NCBI RefSeq assembly: GCF_036788415.1
Contig: NZ_DAIQNN010000047.1
Location: forward strand, 1 to 24,699
Reading direction: 5' to 3'
Length of the DNA: 24,699 bases
Origin: Rubrimonas sp036788415
Lineage (GTDB): Bacteria; Pseudomonadota; Alphaproteobacteria; Rhodobacterales; Rhodobacteraceae
The notes below the pieces were generated by a model. It had not been told where the DNA came from. It did not search any database and was given only the letters and a program-made list of their open reading frames with translations. Below are positions 1 to 7,341 of the stretch, in pieces (the first letter of the stretch is position 1; every line of letters begins with the position of its first letter). The position numbers were made by a program, and so were the translations under genes.

Positions 1-54
1 GATCGTCCCGATGTTCACATGCGGCTTGTTCCGCTCGAATTTCGCCTTCGCCAT
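1..54 (-). CDS. tuf: Elongation factor Tu, N-terminal fragment (partial, runs off the left edge)
   Basis: Reading the minus strand from an ATG at 54-52 gives 18 residues, MAKAKFERNKPHVNIGTI. This is the near-invariant N-terminus of bacterial EF-Tu, just before the GHVDHGKT P-loop, which would lie outside the window. EF-Tu is the cytoplasmic GTPase that delivers aminoacyl-tRNA to the ribosome. A purine-rich GAAGG sits just upstream of the ATG. The gene is divergent from the DUF2062 gene. Alphaproteobacteria often carry two tuf copies, one in the str operon and one near tRNA-Trp/secE/nusG; the fragment alone does not show which this is. The identification rests on sequence identity to a very conserved signature and is strong despite the short length. 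Confidence 0.93.
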   Translation of the reverse strand, partial: MAKAKFERNKPHVNIGTI

Positions 55-72
55 CGCCTTCAAGCCCCGTTG

Positions 73-98
73 CCAGAGTGGGTTCCCAGAGTGGGTTT
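73..98. repeat. 13-bp tandem direct repeat in the tuf upstream region
   Basis: CCAGAGTGGGTTC (73-85) is followed immediately by CCAGAGTGGGTTT (86-98), identical at 12 of 13 positions. The repeat begins 18 bp upstream of the tuf start codon, so it falls in the tuf leader or promoter region. No function is visible. It could be a chance slippage duplication or part of a regulatory leader. Confidence 0.7.
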
Positions 99-170
99 CG
101 CGCGCCGCGCGTCGCTTATCCTCAACGAAATCGCAGCGCAAGCCGTTTGCGGCGACGCCGGAGGTGTTAT

Positions 171-782
171 GTGTGCCGCAGTATGGCGGTGTTCGGACGG
201 CGCGAGAGGAAGGGTTGGGGCTGGCGGCTGCGGCAGATGCTGTGGCCGGACAGCGGCCATGGCCGGGCCGTCCGCTATCTGTGGGCGCGGCTCAAGCGCC
301 TGCCGGCCACGCCGCACGCCATCGGCGCGGGCTTCGCCTCGGGCGCGGCGGTGTCGGTGCTGCCGCTGATCGGGCTGCACTTTCTGCTCGGCTTCGCGCT
401 GGCCTGGCTCGCGCGCGGGAACATGGCGGCGGCGGCGCTCGGCACGGCGGTGGGCAATCCGCTGACCTTCCCCATCTTCTTCTCCGCCGCCAACCGCCTC
501 GGCAAGTGGATGACCGCGACGCCCAACGGCGGCGCTGACCCCGTCGCCGAAACGCTCGCCGAGCGCGAGGCCGAGATGCTGGCCTCGGGGCTCGACCCCT
601 CGCTGCTCGCGCAGCTCTGGCCGACGCTGAAGGTCACGCTGATCGGCGGGCTTCCGCTCGCCGTGATCGCCTTCGCGGTCTTCTATGTGCTTGCGCGCGG
701 GCTCGCCGCGAAGTTCCAGGCGGCGCGGCGGCGACGCGCCCGGAAGCTCGCGGAGCGCCCCGATCCCGCGCCGCGCGGATGA
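171..782 (+). CDS. DUF2062 domain-containing membrane protein
   Basis: This is a 203-residue protein of the DUF2062 family, of unknown biochemical function and probably in the inner membrane. The middle of the protein shows the family pattern: a basic N-terminal part, an LPATPHAIGAGFASG segment, two hydrophobic stretches, and GNPLTFPIFF, which corresponds to the conserved GNP-TFP motif. A further hydrophobic segment and a strongly basic tail close the protein. The start is a choice. GTG at 171 has GGAGGT at 160-165 with a 5-nt spacer. ATG at 183 (MAVFGRR...) matches the usual N-terminus of relatives but lies 17 nt from that site. I prefer 171 on ribosome-binding grounds; 183 is a fair alternative. 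The next gene, bamD, begins 112 bp downstream on the same strand. Confidence 0.82.
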   Translation: MCRSMAVFGRRERKGWGWRLRQMLWPDSGHGRAVRYLWARLKRLPATPHAIGAGFASGAAVSVLPLIGLHFLLGFALAWLARGNMAAAALGTAVGNPLTFPIFFSAANRLGKWMTATPNGGADPVAETLAEREAEMLASGLDPSLLAQLWPTLKVTLIGGLPLAVIAFAVFYVLARGLAAKFQAARRRRARKLAERPDPAPRG

Positions 783-894
783 CGCGCCCCGCCTGCGAGA
801 GGCGCACGGCCCCGCTTGGGGCGACCGACCTTTCCATGCTAGTCCAGCCTGCGACGGGCGGCGCGACGCCGCCGATGGCTCCGGAGACTCGCCG

Positions 895-1734
895 ATGACT
901 GGCGCCCCCTTGCTTGATCTGCGCCGCGCGGTCGCCTGCGCGCTGCTCTGCGCCGCCCTCGCCGGCTGCGCGACCGATGAGGACTTCGCCGACGACGTCC
1001 GCCCGGCAGAGGACATCTTCGCCGAGGCGCAGGCGCTCGAGGCCGAAGGCGACATGCTCGGCGCCGCCGCCCTCTATGACGACGTCGAGCGGCTGTATCC
1101 CTACGCCCAGATCGCAAAGGACGCGGTGCTGGCCTCGGCGCGCGCGAACTATATCGGAGGCAAATACGATGAGGCCCGCCTCGGCGCGGAGCGCTTCCTC
1201 AGCTTCTACCCCTCCGATCCCGCGGCGGCCGAAGCGCAGTATCTCATCGCGCTGACCTGGTATGACCGGATCGTCGATGTCGGGCGCGATCAGGGCGCGA
1301 CGCGCGAGGCGCTGGCGGCGCTGCGCGAGACCGTCTCGCGCTATCCAGGGACGGAATACGCGCGCGCGGCGGCGCTCAAGCTCGACCTCGCCAACGACCA
1401 TCTCGCGGGGAAGGAGATGGAGATCGGCCGCTACTACCTCAAGCGCGACCTGCACATCGCCGCGATCAACCGCTTCCGCTCGGTCATCGAGAATCACCAG
1501 ACCAGCAGCCATACGCCCGAGGCGCTGCACCGGCTCGTCGAGGCCTATCTGGAGCTCGGCGTGATCTCGGAGGCGCAGACCGCCGCCGCCGTGCTCGGCC
1601 ACAACTTCCCGGGATCGGACTGGTATTTGCGCAGCTATGCGCTGCTGACGGGCGTCGAGGCGGCGCCGATCGAGAACCGCGACAGCTGGATCAGCCGCTC
1701 CTACAGGCAGGTGGTCAAGGGCGAGTGGCTCTGA
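895..1734 (+). CDS. bamD: Outer membrane protein assembly factor BamD (ComL-type lipoprotein)
   Basis: The product is a 279-residue lipoprotein of the BAM complex, which folds beta-barrel proteins into the outer membrane. The N-terminus is a lipoprotein signal: a hydrophobic stretch followed by the lipobox L-A-G-C with the acylated Cys at residue 25. TPR-like helical repeats follow, with typical BamD wording: ALYDDVERLYPY, then YDEARLGAERFLSFYP, and AEAQYLIALTWYDRI. Further along come the AALRETVSRYPGTEYA and EMEIGRYYLKRDLHIAAINRF segments. The ATG at 895 is preceded by GGAG with 8-nt spacing. The recN start lies 22 bp downstream, and bamD-recN adjacency is usual in Rhodobacterales (there commonly after lpxC, which is absent here). 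Length fits the family. Confidence 0.95.
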   Translation: MTGAPLLDLRRAVACALLCAALAGCATDEDFADDVRPAEDIFAEAQALEAEGDMLGAAALYDDVERLYPYAQIAKDAVLASARANYIGGKYDEARLGAERFLSFYPSDPAAAEAQYLIALTWYDRIVDVGRDQGATREALAALRETVSRYPGTEYARAAALKLDLANDHLAGKEMEIGRYYLKRDLHIAAINRFRSVIENHQTSSHTPEALHRLVEAYLELGVISEAQTAAAVLGHNFPGSDWYLRSYALLTGVEAAPIENRDSWISRSYRQVVKGEWL

Positions 1735-1756
1735 GCTGCGGGAGGGGCCCCGGGCG

Positions 1757-3406
1757 ATGCTGCGCGCCCTCTCGATCCGCGACATCGTCCTGATCGACGC
1801 GCTCGACCTCGAGCTGCGCCCCGGCCTCAACGTGCTGACCGGCGAGACCGGGGCGGGGAAGTCGATATTGCTGGATGCGCTGGGGCTCGCGCTCGGGCGG
1901 CGCGGGCGCGGCGAGATGGTGCGGGCGGGGGCGGGGGAGGGCTCGGTCACCGCGGTGTTCGCGCTGGCGCCGGCGCATCCGGCGCGCGCGATGCTCGCCG
2001 AGGCGGGCTTCGAGGCGGAGGACGAACTGATCCTTCGGCGCGTCGTCTCGGCGGACGGGCCGTCGCGCGCTTTCGTCAACGACCGACGCGCCACCACCGA
2101 GGCGCTGCGCGCGCTCGGCGACGCGCTGGTGGAGATCCACGGCCAGCATGACGAGCGGGGCCTGCTGAACCCGGGCGGCCACCGCGCCCTGCTCGACGCC
2201 TTCGCGGGCCTCGACGGCGAGCGCGCCGCCTGCCGCGGGGCGTGGCGGGCGCTCGCCGAGGCGGAGACGCGCCTGTCGACCGCCGAGGCGGCGGCGGCCG
2301 AAGCCGCGCGCGACGCCGACTGGCTGCGCCACGCCGCCGCCGAACTCGACGCCTTCGCGCCCGAACCGGGCGAGGATGCGGCGCTCGACGCGCGCCGGCG
2401 CCTGTTGCGCGCAGGGCAGGCCATTGGCGAGGAGCTGGCGCGCGCGGCGCAGGAGATCGGCCCGCAGGGCGCGGAGGGCGCGCTGTCCGATGCGACGCGC
2501 CGGCTCGACCGCGCCGCCGCCTCGGCGGAGGGCGCGCTCGACGCGGCCCTCACGGCGCTGGAGCGCGCGATGACGGAACTCGGCGAGGCGCAGGCCGCCG
2601 TCGAGGCGGCGCTGCACGCGCTCGACTTCGATCCGCATGCGCTCGAGCGCGTCGAGGAACGGCTGTTCGCCCTGCGCGCGCTCGCGCGCAAGCATCAGGT
2701 CGCCCCCGACGCGCTGCCCGAGCTGGCGGCGGAGCTGTCGGCGCGTCTGGCCGCGCTCGATCACGGCGCCGAGCGGATCGCCGCGCTGCGCGCCGAGGCG
2801 GCGCAGGCGCGCGCCGCGCATGGCGCGCTCGCCGAGGCGCTGTCGGCCCGCCGGCGCGCCTCCGCCGCCCGGCTCGACGCGATGGTGGCGGCGGAACTCG
2901 CGCCGCTGCGCATGGAGCGCGCGCGCTTCGCCACCGAGATCGCCGGGGACGCCCCCGGCCCCGAGGGGATCGACCGCGTCGCCTTCACCGTCGCGCCCAA
3001 TCCCGGCGCCCCGTCGGGGCCGCTCGCGCGCATCGCGTCGGGCGGCGAGCTGTCGCGCTTTCTGCTGGCGCTCAAGGTCTGCCTCGCCGCGCGCGCCGAC
3101 GGGCTGACGATGATCTTCGACGAGATCGACCGCGGCGTCGGCGGGGCGACGGCGGACGCGGTGGGCCGGCGCCTCGCGCGGCTGGCGCAGGAGGCTCAGG
3201 TTCTGGTGGTCACCCACAGCCCGCAGGTCGCGGCCCGCGGCGCGCATCACTGGCGCATCGCCAAGACCGAGGATGCGGGCGCGATGCGCACCCGCGTCGC
3301 GCTGCTCGCGCCAGAGGAGCGGCGCGACGAGATCGCCCGCATGCTGGCCGGCGAGACCGTGACGGCGGAGGCGCAATCCGCCGCCGCCGCGCTGCTTGCG
3401 AGCTGA
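1757..3406 (+). CDS. recN: DNA repair ATPase RecN
   Basis: RecN is an SMC-like ATPase acting in double-strand break repair. The 549-residue product begins with the family N-terminus (MLRALSIRDIVLIDALDLEL). It has a Walker A motif GETGAGKS at residues 29-36 and a long Ala/Glu/Arg-rich central part compatible with coiled coil. The ABC signature ASGGELSR lies near residue 430, the Walker B segment MIFDEIDRGVGG near 453, and VVTHSPQVAA follows. Length matches other RecN proteins (about 550). A GGGAGGGG purine run lies 10-18 nt before the ATG. The gene is probably cotranscribed with bamD (22-bp gap). SOS control is common in the family, but I saw no LexA box in the short upstream gap. Confidence 0.96.
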   Translation: MLRALSIRDIVLIDALDLELRPGLNVLTGETGAGKSILLDALGLALGRRGRGEMVRAGAGEGSVTAVFALAPAHPARAMLAEAGFEAEDELILRRVVSADGPSRAFVNDRRATTEALRALGDALVEIHGQHDERGLLNPGGHRALLDAFAGLDGERAACRGAWRALAEAETRLSTAEAAAAEAARDADWLRHAAAELDAFAPEPGEDAALDARRRLLRAGQAIGEELARAAQEIGPQGAEGALSDATRRLDRAAASAEGALDAALTALERAMTELGEAQAAVEAALHALDFDPHALERVEERLFALRALARKHQVAPDALPELAAELSARLAALDHGAERIAALRAEAAQARAAHGALAEALSARRRASAARLDAMVAAELAPLRMERARFATEIAGDAPGPEGIDRVAFTVAPNPGAPSGPLARIASGGELSRFLLALKVCLAARADGLTMIFDEIDRGVGGATADAVGRRLARLAQEAQVLVVTHSPQVAARGAHHWRIAKTEDAGAMRTRVALLAPEERRDEIARMLAGETVTAEAQSAAAALLAS

Positions 3407-3524
3407 GCGCGGCGGCTTCCCTTCGCAGGTGCGGCGACCCGACGCCGCAGCGACGTGTGGCGACATCGCGTTTTCACGAACGCAGGCGCAACGTTTCAGC
3501 CGTGCCCGACTGGAGCCTGCGTCC

Positions 3525-3998
3525 GTGGACCTGCAAGATCTCGATCCGCGCCTGTTGCGGTTGACCTACGCCAGCCGCGCCGCCGACTGGCTGACGAGGT
3601 CGGATCTGCGCGACATCGCCCGCACCGCCCAGACCCGCAACCGCGCGCTCGGAGTGACCGGGCTGCTGCTGCATGTCGACGGCGATTTCCTGCAGATCCT
3701 CGAAGGCCCCGCCGGCGCTGTGGAGAAGCTCTACGAGCGCATCGAATCCGATCCCCGCAATCGCTGGGTCACGCGGCTGGCGACCGAGCGCATCCTGCGC
3801 CGCGCCTTCGAAGACTGGGCGATGGGCTGTTTCGACGTCGAGCCCGGCGCGCTGGCGGACGACCCCTTCATCGCCTTCGAGTCCGACCCGCCGCGGCTGC
3901 GCCCGCGCTTCAGCGGCGATTTCTCGGTGTTTCTCGACCAGTTCTACGCCCGCAACCGTCTGCGCGGACGCGCCGAGGAATTCGCGCGCGCCATGTGA
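3525..3998 (+). CDS. BLUF-domain blue-light sensor protein (single domain)
   Basis: This is a 157-residue protein consisting of a BLUF (blue light using FAD) domain plus a short helical C-terminal extension. The residues that define BLUF photochemistry are all present: Tyr15, Asn39, Gln57, Trp98 and Met100. Their spacing is the same as in AppA of Rhodobacter sphaeroides (Tyr21, Asn45, Gln63, Trp104, Met106, offset of six throughout). Landmarks are LTYASRA, ALGVTGLLL, GDFLQILEG and FEDWAMGC. There is no EAL, GGDEF or other output domain, so it should signal through a partner protein. The GTG start at 3525 has GGAG at 3512-3515 (9-nt spacer), and the BLUF fold begins about ten residues later. 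It sits 118 bp after recN and 56 bp before crcB, with no evident functional link to either. Confidence 0.9.
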   Translation: MDLQDLDPRLLRLTYASRAADWLTRSDLRDIARTAQTRNRALGVTGLLLHVDGDFLQILEGPAGAVEKLYERIESDPRNRWVTRLATERILRRAFEDWAMGCFDVEPGALADDPFIAFESDPPRLRPRFSGDFSVFLDQFYARNRLRGRAEEFARAM

Positions 3999-4054
3999 CG
4001 GGGCTCGGCGCCCTTTCCTGTTGACGCCGCCCGCGCGCGCCGCTTGATGGGCGC

Positions 4055-4441
4055 ATGAGCGCGCCTCTCCTCTATCTCTCCGTCGCCCTGGGCGGCGCCA
4101 TCGGCGCAACCCTGCGCTTCGCCTTCGGGCGCTGGGCGCTGCGCGCCTTCGGCCCGGACTTCCCCTGGGGGACGTTCGGCGTCAACGTGATCGGGTCGTT
4201 CGCGATGGGGCTGCTCGCCGCGCTGATCGTCGAGCGCTTTCCCGGCGACTGGGGCCGCTATGCGCCGTTCCTGATGAGCGGCGTGCTCGGCGGCTTCACC
4301 ACCTTCTCCGCCTTCGCGCTCGACGCCTTCGGCATGATCGAGCGCGGCGAGGCGCTGAAGCTGCTGGCCTACGCCGGCGGGTCGGTCGCGCTGACGCTGG
4401 CCGCCTGCATCGGCGGCGTCGCGCTGGGGCGGGCGCTCTGA
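4055..4441 (+). CDS. crcB: Fluoride channel CrcB/Fluc
   Basis: This is a 128-residue four-helix inner-membrane protein of the Fluc/CrcB family, which exports fluoride passively as a dual-topology dimer. Family motifs are visible in order: GGAIGATLRF near the N-terminus, WGTFGVNVIGSF in helix 2, and SGVLGGFTTFSAFALD in helix 3 (with the TTFS Phe/Thr residues of the fluoride path). A final hydrophobic helix follows. Length is typical. Its stop codon overlaps the rluC start (TGATG at 4439-4443), indicating translational coupling; the same crcB-rluC pairing is found in many Rhodobacterales. I saw no fluoride riboswitch in the 56 bp upstream. Confidence 0.95.
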   Translation: MSAPLLYLSVALGGAIGATLRFAFGRWALRAFGPDFPWGTFGVNVIGSFAMGLLAALIVERFPGDWGRYAPFLMSGVLGGFTTFSAFALDAFGMIERGEALKLLAYAGGSVALTLAACIGGVALGRAL

Positions 4442-5478
4442 TGCCCGGCGTGCGCCATCTGACGATCGGGCCCGAGGAGGGCGAGCTGCGGCTCGACCGA
4501 TGGATGCGCCGCCAGTTCCCCGAACTGACGCAGGGGCGCATCGAGAAGATGCTGCGCAAGGGCGAGTTGCGGGTCGACGGCGCGCGGGCGAGCGCGGCGA
4601 CGCGCGTCGCGCCGGGCCAGACCGTGCGCCTGCCGCCCTGGCCCGACGATCTGGCGGCGGCGGCGCCGGCGAGGACCGAGAAGCCCGCGCCGAACGACGC
4701 GGACGCGGACTTCATCCGCGACTGCGTGATCTTCATGGACAGCCATGTGCTGGCGCTGAACAAGCCGCCGGGGTTGGCGGCGCAGGGCGGATCGGGCGAC
4801 ATCCGCCATCTCGGCCAGTTCGAGGAGGCGCTGAAATTCGAGCGCTCCCAGACCCCGCGGCTCGTGCACCGGCTCGACCGCGACACCTCGGGCGTGCTGG
4901 TGTTCGGGCGGACCGCGCCTGCGGCGGCGGCGCTGGCGCGCGCCTTCGCATCCCGCGCGGCGCGCAAGCTGTATTGGGCGGCGGTGGCCGGCAAACCGAG
5001 CCCGGCGCGCGCGAGCATCCGCTTCGGGCTCGTCAAGGCGGGCGGGCCGCGCGGCGAGAAGATGCTCTGCGTGCCGCCCGACGCCGTCGCCGCCACCGAA
5101 GGCGCCCGCCGGGCCCTGACCGACTACGCCGTGATCGACAGCGCCGGGACGCGCGCGAGCTGGGTCGCCCTGCGCCCGGTGACGGGCCGCACCCACCAGC
5201 TGCGCGCCCATATGGCCGAGATCGGCCATCCGGTCGTCGGCGACGGGAAATATGGCGGCTCGGGGCAGACCAACGAGGGCTCGGGCTGGGGCGCGCAGCT
5301 CGGCGGGTCGGTCAGCCGGAAGCTGCATCTGCACGCCCGCCGCCTGCGCATCCCGCATCCCGCCGAGCCGGGGCGCATCCTCGACCTCGCCGCGCCGCTG
5401 CCGGAGCACATGGCGAAGACCTGGGCGATGTTCGGCTGGCGCGAGGCCGACGCGCCGGACGACCCGTGGGCCGACTGA
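4441..5478 (+). CDS. rluC: 23S rRNA pseudouridine synthase, RluC/RluD family
   Basis: The 345-residue RluA-family enzyme isomerises uridine to pseudouridine in RNA, by family probably in 23S rRNA. An S4 RNA-binding domain occupies about residues 12-70 (LDRWMRRQFPELTQGRIEKMLRKGELRVDG). The catalytic domain follows with VLALNKPPGLAAQGG and the signature HRLDRDTSG, in which Asp146 is the expected catalytic residue. GRTHQLRAHMAEIGHPVVGD lies in the C-terminal half. The start overlaps the crcB stop by one base and has no strong ribosome-binding site of its own, so translation is probably coupled. The crotonase gene begins one base after its stop. RluC rather than RluD is favoured by the crcB neighbourhood; target sites are not provable from sequence alone. 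Confidence 0.9.
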   Translation: MPGVRHLTIGPEEGELRLDRWMRRQFPELTQGRIEKMLRKGELRVDGARASAATRVAPGQTVRLPPWPDDLAAAAPARTEKPAPNDADADFIRDCVIFMDSHVLALNKPPGLAAQGGSGDIRHLGQFEEALKFERSQTPRLVHRLDRDTSGVLVFGRTAPAAAALARAFASRAARKLYWAAVAGKPSPARASIRFGLVKAGGPRGEKMLCVPPDAVAATEGARRALTDYAVIDSAGTRASWVALRPVTGRTHQLRAHMAEIGHPVVGDGKYGGSGQTNEGSGWGAQLGGSVSRKLHLHARRLRIPHPAEPGRILDLAAPLPEHMAKTWAMFGWREADAPDDPWAD

Positions 5479-5479
5479 G

Positions 5480-6268
5480 ATGACGGGCTTCGAGACGTTG
5501 AGGCTCGAGACCGACGCGCGCGGCGTCGCCCGCCTCACGCTGAACCGCCCCGACAAGCGCAACGCGCTGTCGGCGCGGATGATCGCCGAACTGACGGAGG
5601 CCGCCGCGCGCCTCGCCGCGGACGCAGCGGTGCGCGTCGTGGCGCTGGACGGGGCGGGAACAACCTTCTGCGCCGGCGGCGATCTCGACTGGATGCGCGC
5701 GCAGTTCGACGCGACGCGGGCCGAGCGGATCGCGCAGGCGATGGCGCTGGCGCGGATGCTGCAGGCGCTCGACGCGCTCCCCAAGCCGCTGATCGGAAGG
5801 GTCCATGGCGCGGCGCTCGGCGGCGGGGCGGGGCTCTGCGCGGTGTGCGACGCGGTGGTCGCGGCGGCGGACGCCCGCTTCGGCTTCACGGAGACGCGGC
5901 TGGGGCTGATCCCCGCCACCATCGGACCATACGTGATCGCGCGGATCGGGGCCGGGCCGGCGCGGCGCGTGTTCTTCTCCGGCGCGACGTTCGACGCCGC
6001 GGAGGCGGAGCGGCTGGGCCTCGTGGCGCAGATCGCGCCGCCCGAGGCGCTGGACGCGGCGGTCGAGGCGGCGGTCGCGCCTTATCTGGCGGCGGCGCCG
6101 GGGGCGGTGTCGCGCGCCAAGGCCCTCGCGCGCGCGCTCGGACCCCGCATCGACGAGACGACCTTGCGGATGAGCGTCGAGGCGCTGGCCGACGCGTGGG
6201 AGGACCCGGAGGCGCAGGAGGGCGTTGCGGCCTTCTTCGCCCGCCGAAAGCCGCACTGGAGTTTCTGA
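5480..6268 (+). CDS. Crotonase-fold enoyl-CoA hydratase, methylglutaconyl-CoA hydratase-like
   Basis: This is a 262-residue enzyme of the enoyl-CoA hydratase/isomerase superfamily. Visible landmarks are NRPDKRNALS (22-31), the CoA/oxyanion-hole segment FCAGGDLDWM (63-72), HGAALGGGAGLCAVCD (109-124) and FGFTETRLGLIPA (134-146). Of the two catalytic glutamates of classical hydratases, the first is replaced by Gly118 and the second is kept as Glu138. That pattern, with the D-W-M sequence after the oxyanion loop, resembles methylglutaconyl-CoA hydratase (LiuC) of leucine breakdown. However, no other leucine-degradation gene (HMG-CoA lyase, carboxylase subunits) is nearby, so the substrate is uncertain. 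The ATG is one base after the rluC stop (TGAGATG), so it is the last gene of the crcB-rluC unit. It ends 4 bp from the convergent mnhG. Confidence 0.86.
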   Translation: MTGFETLRLETDARGVARLTLNRPDKRNALSARMIAELTEAAARLAADAAVRVVALDGAGTTFCAGGDLDWMRAQFDATRAERIAQAMALARMLQALDALPKPLIGRVHGAALGGGAGLCAVCDAVVAAADARFGFTETRLGLIPATIGPYVIARIGAGPARRVFFSGATFDAAEAERLGLVAQIAPPEALDAAVEAAVAPYLAAAPGAVSRAKALARALGPRIDETTLRMSVEALADAWEDPEAQEGVAAFFARRKPHWSF

Positions 6269-6272
6269 GGCG

Positions 6273-6581
6273 TCAGGATGCGTCGTCCTTGCCGGTTCGA
6301 CCGGAGACGCGGGCTGCGGCGCGCCCGATCAGATGCGCGCCGACCGGGCCGGTCATCAGCAGGAAGGCGACGCAGCCGACCGCCCGGCTCGCCACCCCCG
6401 GCTCCTCCGCCGTCAGCGCGAGCGCCAGCCCGACCAGCCCGACGCCCAGCGTGCCCGCCTTGGTGGAGGCGTGCATCCGCATGAACACGTCGCCGAGCCG
6501 GATCAGCCCGACGCCCGCGACCAGCGTGAACGCCCCGCCGAGCAGCAGGGCGGCGGCGGCGACGGTCTCGACAACGCTCAC
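6273..6581 (-). CDS. mnhG: Mrp/Mnh cation:proton antiporter subunit G
   Basis: This is a 102-residue small membrane subunit of the Mrp (multiple resistance and pH) antiporter, which exchanges Na+ or K+ for H+ across the inner membrane. Three hydrophobic helices are visible. The family segment GLIRLGDVFMRMHASTKAGTLGVG near residues 25-48 is diagnostic for MnhG/PhaG. The start is GTG at 6581, overlapping the mnhF stop by 4 nt (GTGA). It is the last gene of the seven-gene operon. Its stop lies 4 bp from the convergent crotonase stop, leaving no room for a terminator before that gene. The C-terminus is short and polar. Confidence 0.93.
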   Translation of the reverse strand: MSVVETVAAAALLLGGAFTLVAGVGLIRLGDVFMRMHASTKAGTLGVGLVGLALALTAEEPGVASRAVGCVAFLLMTGPVGAHLIGRAAARVSGRTGKDDAS

Positions 6582-6874
6582 AGCCGCCCCCGCCGTTCCA
6601 GCAGCCGCGCGAAGGCGACGGTCGCGAGAAAGGCGACCAACGCCAGCGCCAGCGCCGCGTCGAGATAGGCGTCGCGCCGGGCCGCCAGCGCCAGCAGCAT
6701 CAGGAACGCAACCAGCGTCATCGCCACGAAGTCGAGCGCCACGACCCGGTCCGCCGCCGTCGGCCCCAGCGCCACCCGCAGCGCGCCGAGCGCGAAGGCC
6801 GCGATCAGCATCGCCCCGCAGCCCTGCGCCGCGAGGGCGAGGATCCCCTCCAGCCGCGTTTCGAACAGCATCAT
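6578..6874 (-). CDS. mnhF: Mrp/Mnh cation:proton antiporter subunit F
   Basis: This is a 98-residue membrane subunit with three predicted helices. The LRVALGPTAADRVVALDFVAM segment (about residues 32-52) is the conserved core of MnhF/PhaF, between helices 1 and 2. YLDAALALALVAFLATVAFAR forms the last helix. The ATG at 6874 overlaps the mnhE stop by 4 nt (ATGA), and its own stop overlaps the mnhG GTG. A second ATG follows immediately (residue 2), so the start could shift by one codon without consequence. Function depends on assembly with the other six subunits. Confidence 0.93.
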   Translation of the reverse strand: MMLFETRLEGILALAAQGCGAMLIAAFALGALRVALGPTAADRVVALDFVAMTLVAFLMLLALAARRDAYLDAALALALVAFLATVAFARLLERRGRL

Positions 6875-7341
6875 CGCAACGCCTCCAGCACCGGCCGCTC
6901 GAGCGCGGCTTTCATGTCCGCCGCCATCTGAGCCGGATCGTCGTCCGACATCGCGTGGATGCTGAGCGCGCCGCGATCGGCCGCGACGTCTACCGTCAGC
7001 GTGCCCGGCGTCAGCGAGATCAGATTGGCGGTCAGCAGGATCTCGACATCGGAGCGCGCGTCGAGCGGCATCGTGACGAACTGCCCGCGCGGGCGTGAGA
7101 ACGGGTTCAGCACCGTCGCCGCGACCTGAACGCTCGACACCACGAGTTCATAAAGAAAGCGCAGCAGCAGCAGAACCGCAGCGACCGCGCGCGCGTGATA
7201 GCGGTTTTCGCCGAAAAGCCCGCGCGCGGGCCACAGCGCGGCGAAGCCCACCGCGAAACCCGCCGCGAGCCCCGGCGAGGAGAAGTCGCCCGACGCCGCC
7301 GCCCAGCCCAGCATGATCAGCAAATTGACCGCGAAAATCAT
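6871..7341 (-). CDS. mnhE: Mrp/Mnh cation:proton antiporter subunit E
   Basis: This is a 156-residue MnhE/PhaE subunit. It has two N-terminal hydrophobic segments, then LLRFLYELVVSSVQVAATVL, which is the typical helix-3/amphipathic region. The LTANLISLTPGTLTVDV motif (about residues 104-120) is characteristic of the family and precedes the cytoplasmic C-terminal domain. The start is ATG at 7341, overlapping the mnhD stop by 4 nt. This start gives the family's hydrophobic N-terminus and standard length, so the longer open frame extending upstream into mnhD is not used. Confidence 0.93.
   Translation of the reverse strand: MIFAVNLLIMLGWAAASGDFSSPGLAAGFAVGFAALWPARGLFGENRYHARAVAAVLLLLRFLYELVVSSVQVAATVLNPFSRPRGQFVTMPLDARSDVEILLTANLISLTPGTLTVDVAADRGALSIHAMSDDDPAQMAADMKAALERPVLEALR

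Noticed and set aside
634..3466. Long minus-strand open frames opposite bamD and recN
   Set aside because: Low-complexity Ser/Arg/Ala translations caused by high GC at third positions; the plus strand carries bamD and recN.
4021..4049. TTGACG upstream of crcB as a promoter
   Set aside because: The position 17 nt downstream reads TTGATG, too far from a -10 consensus.
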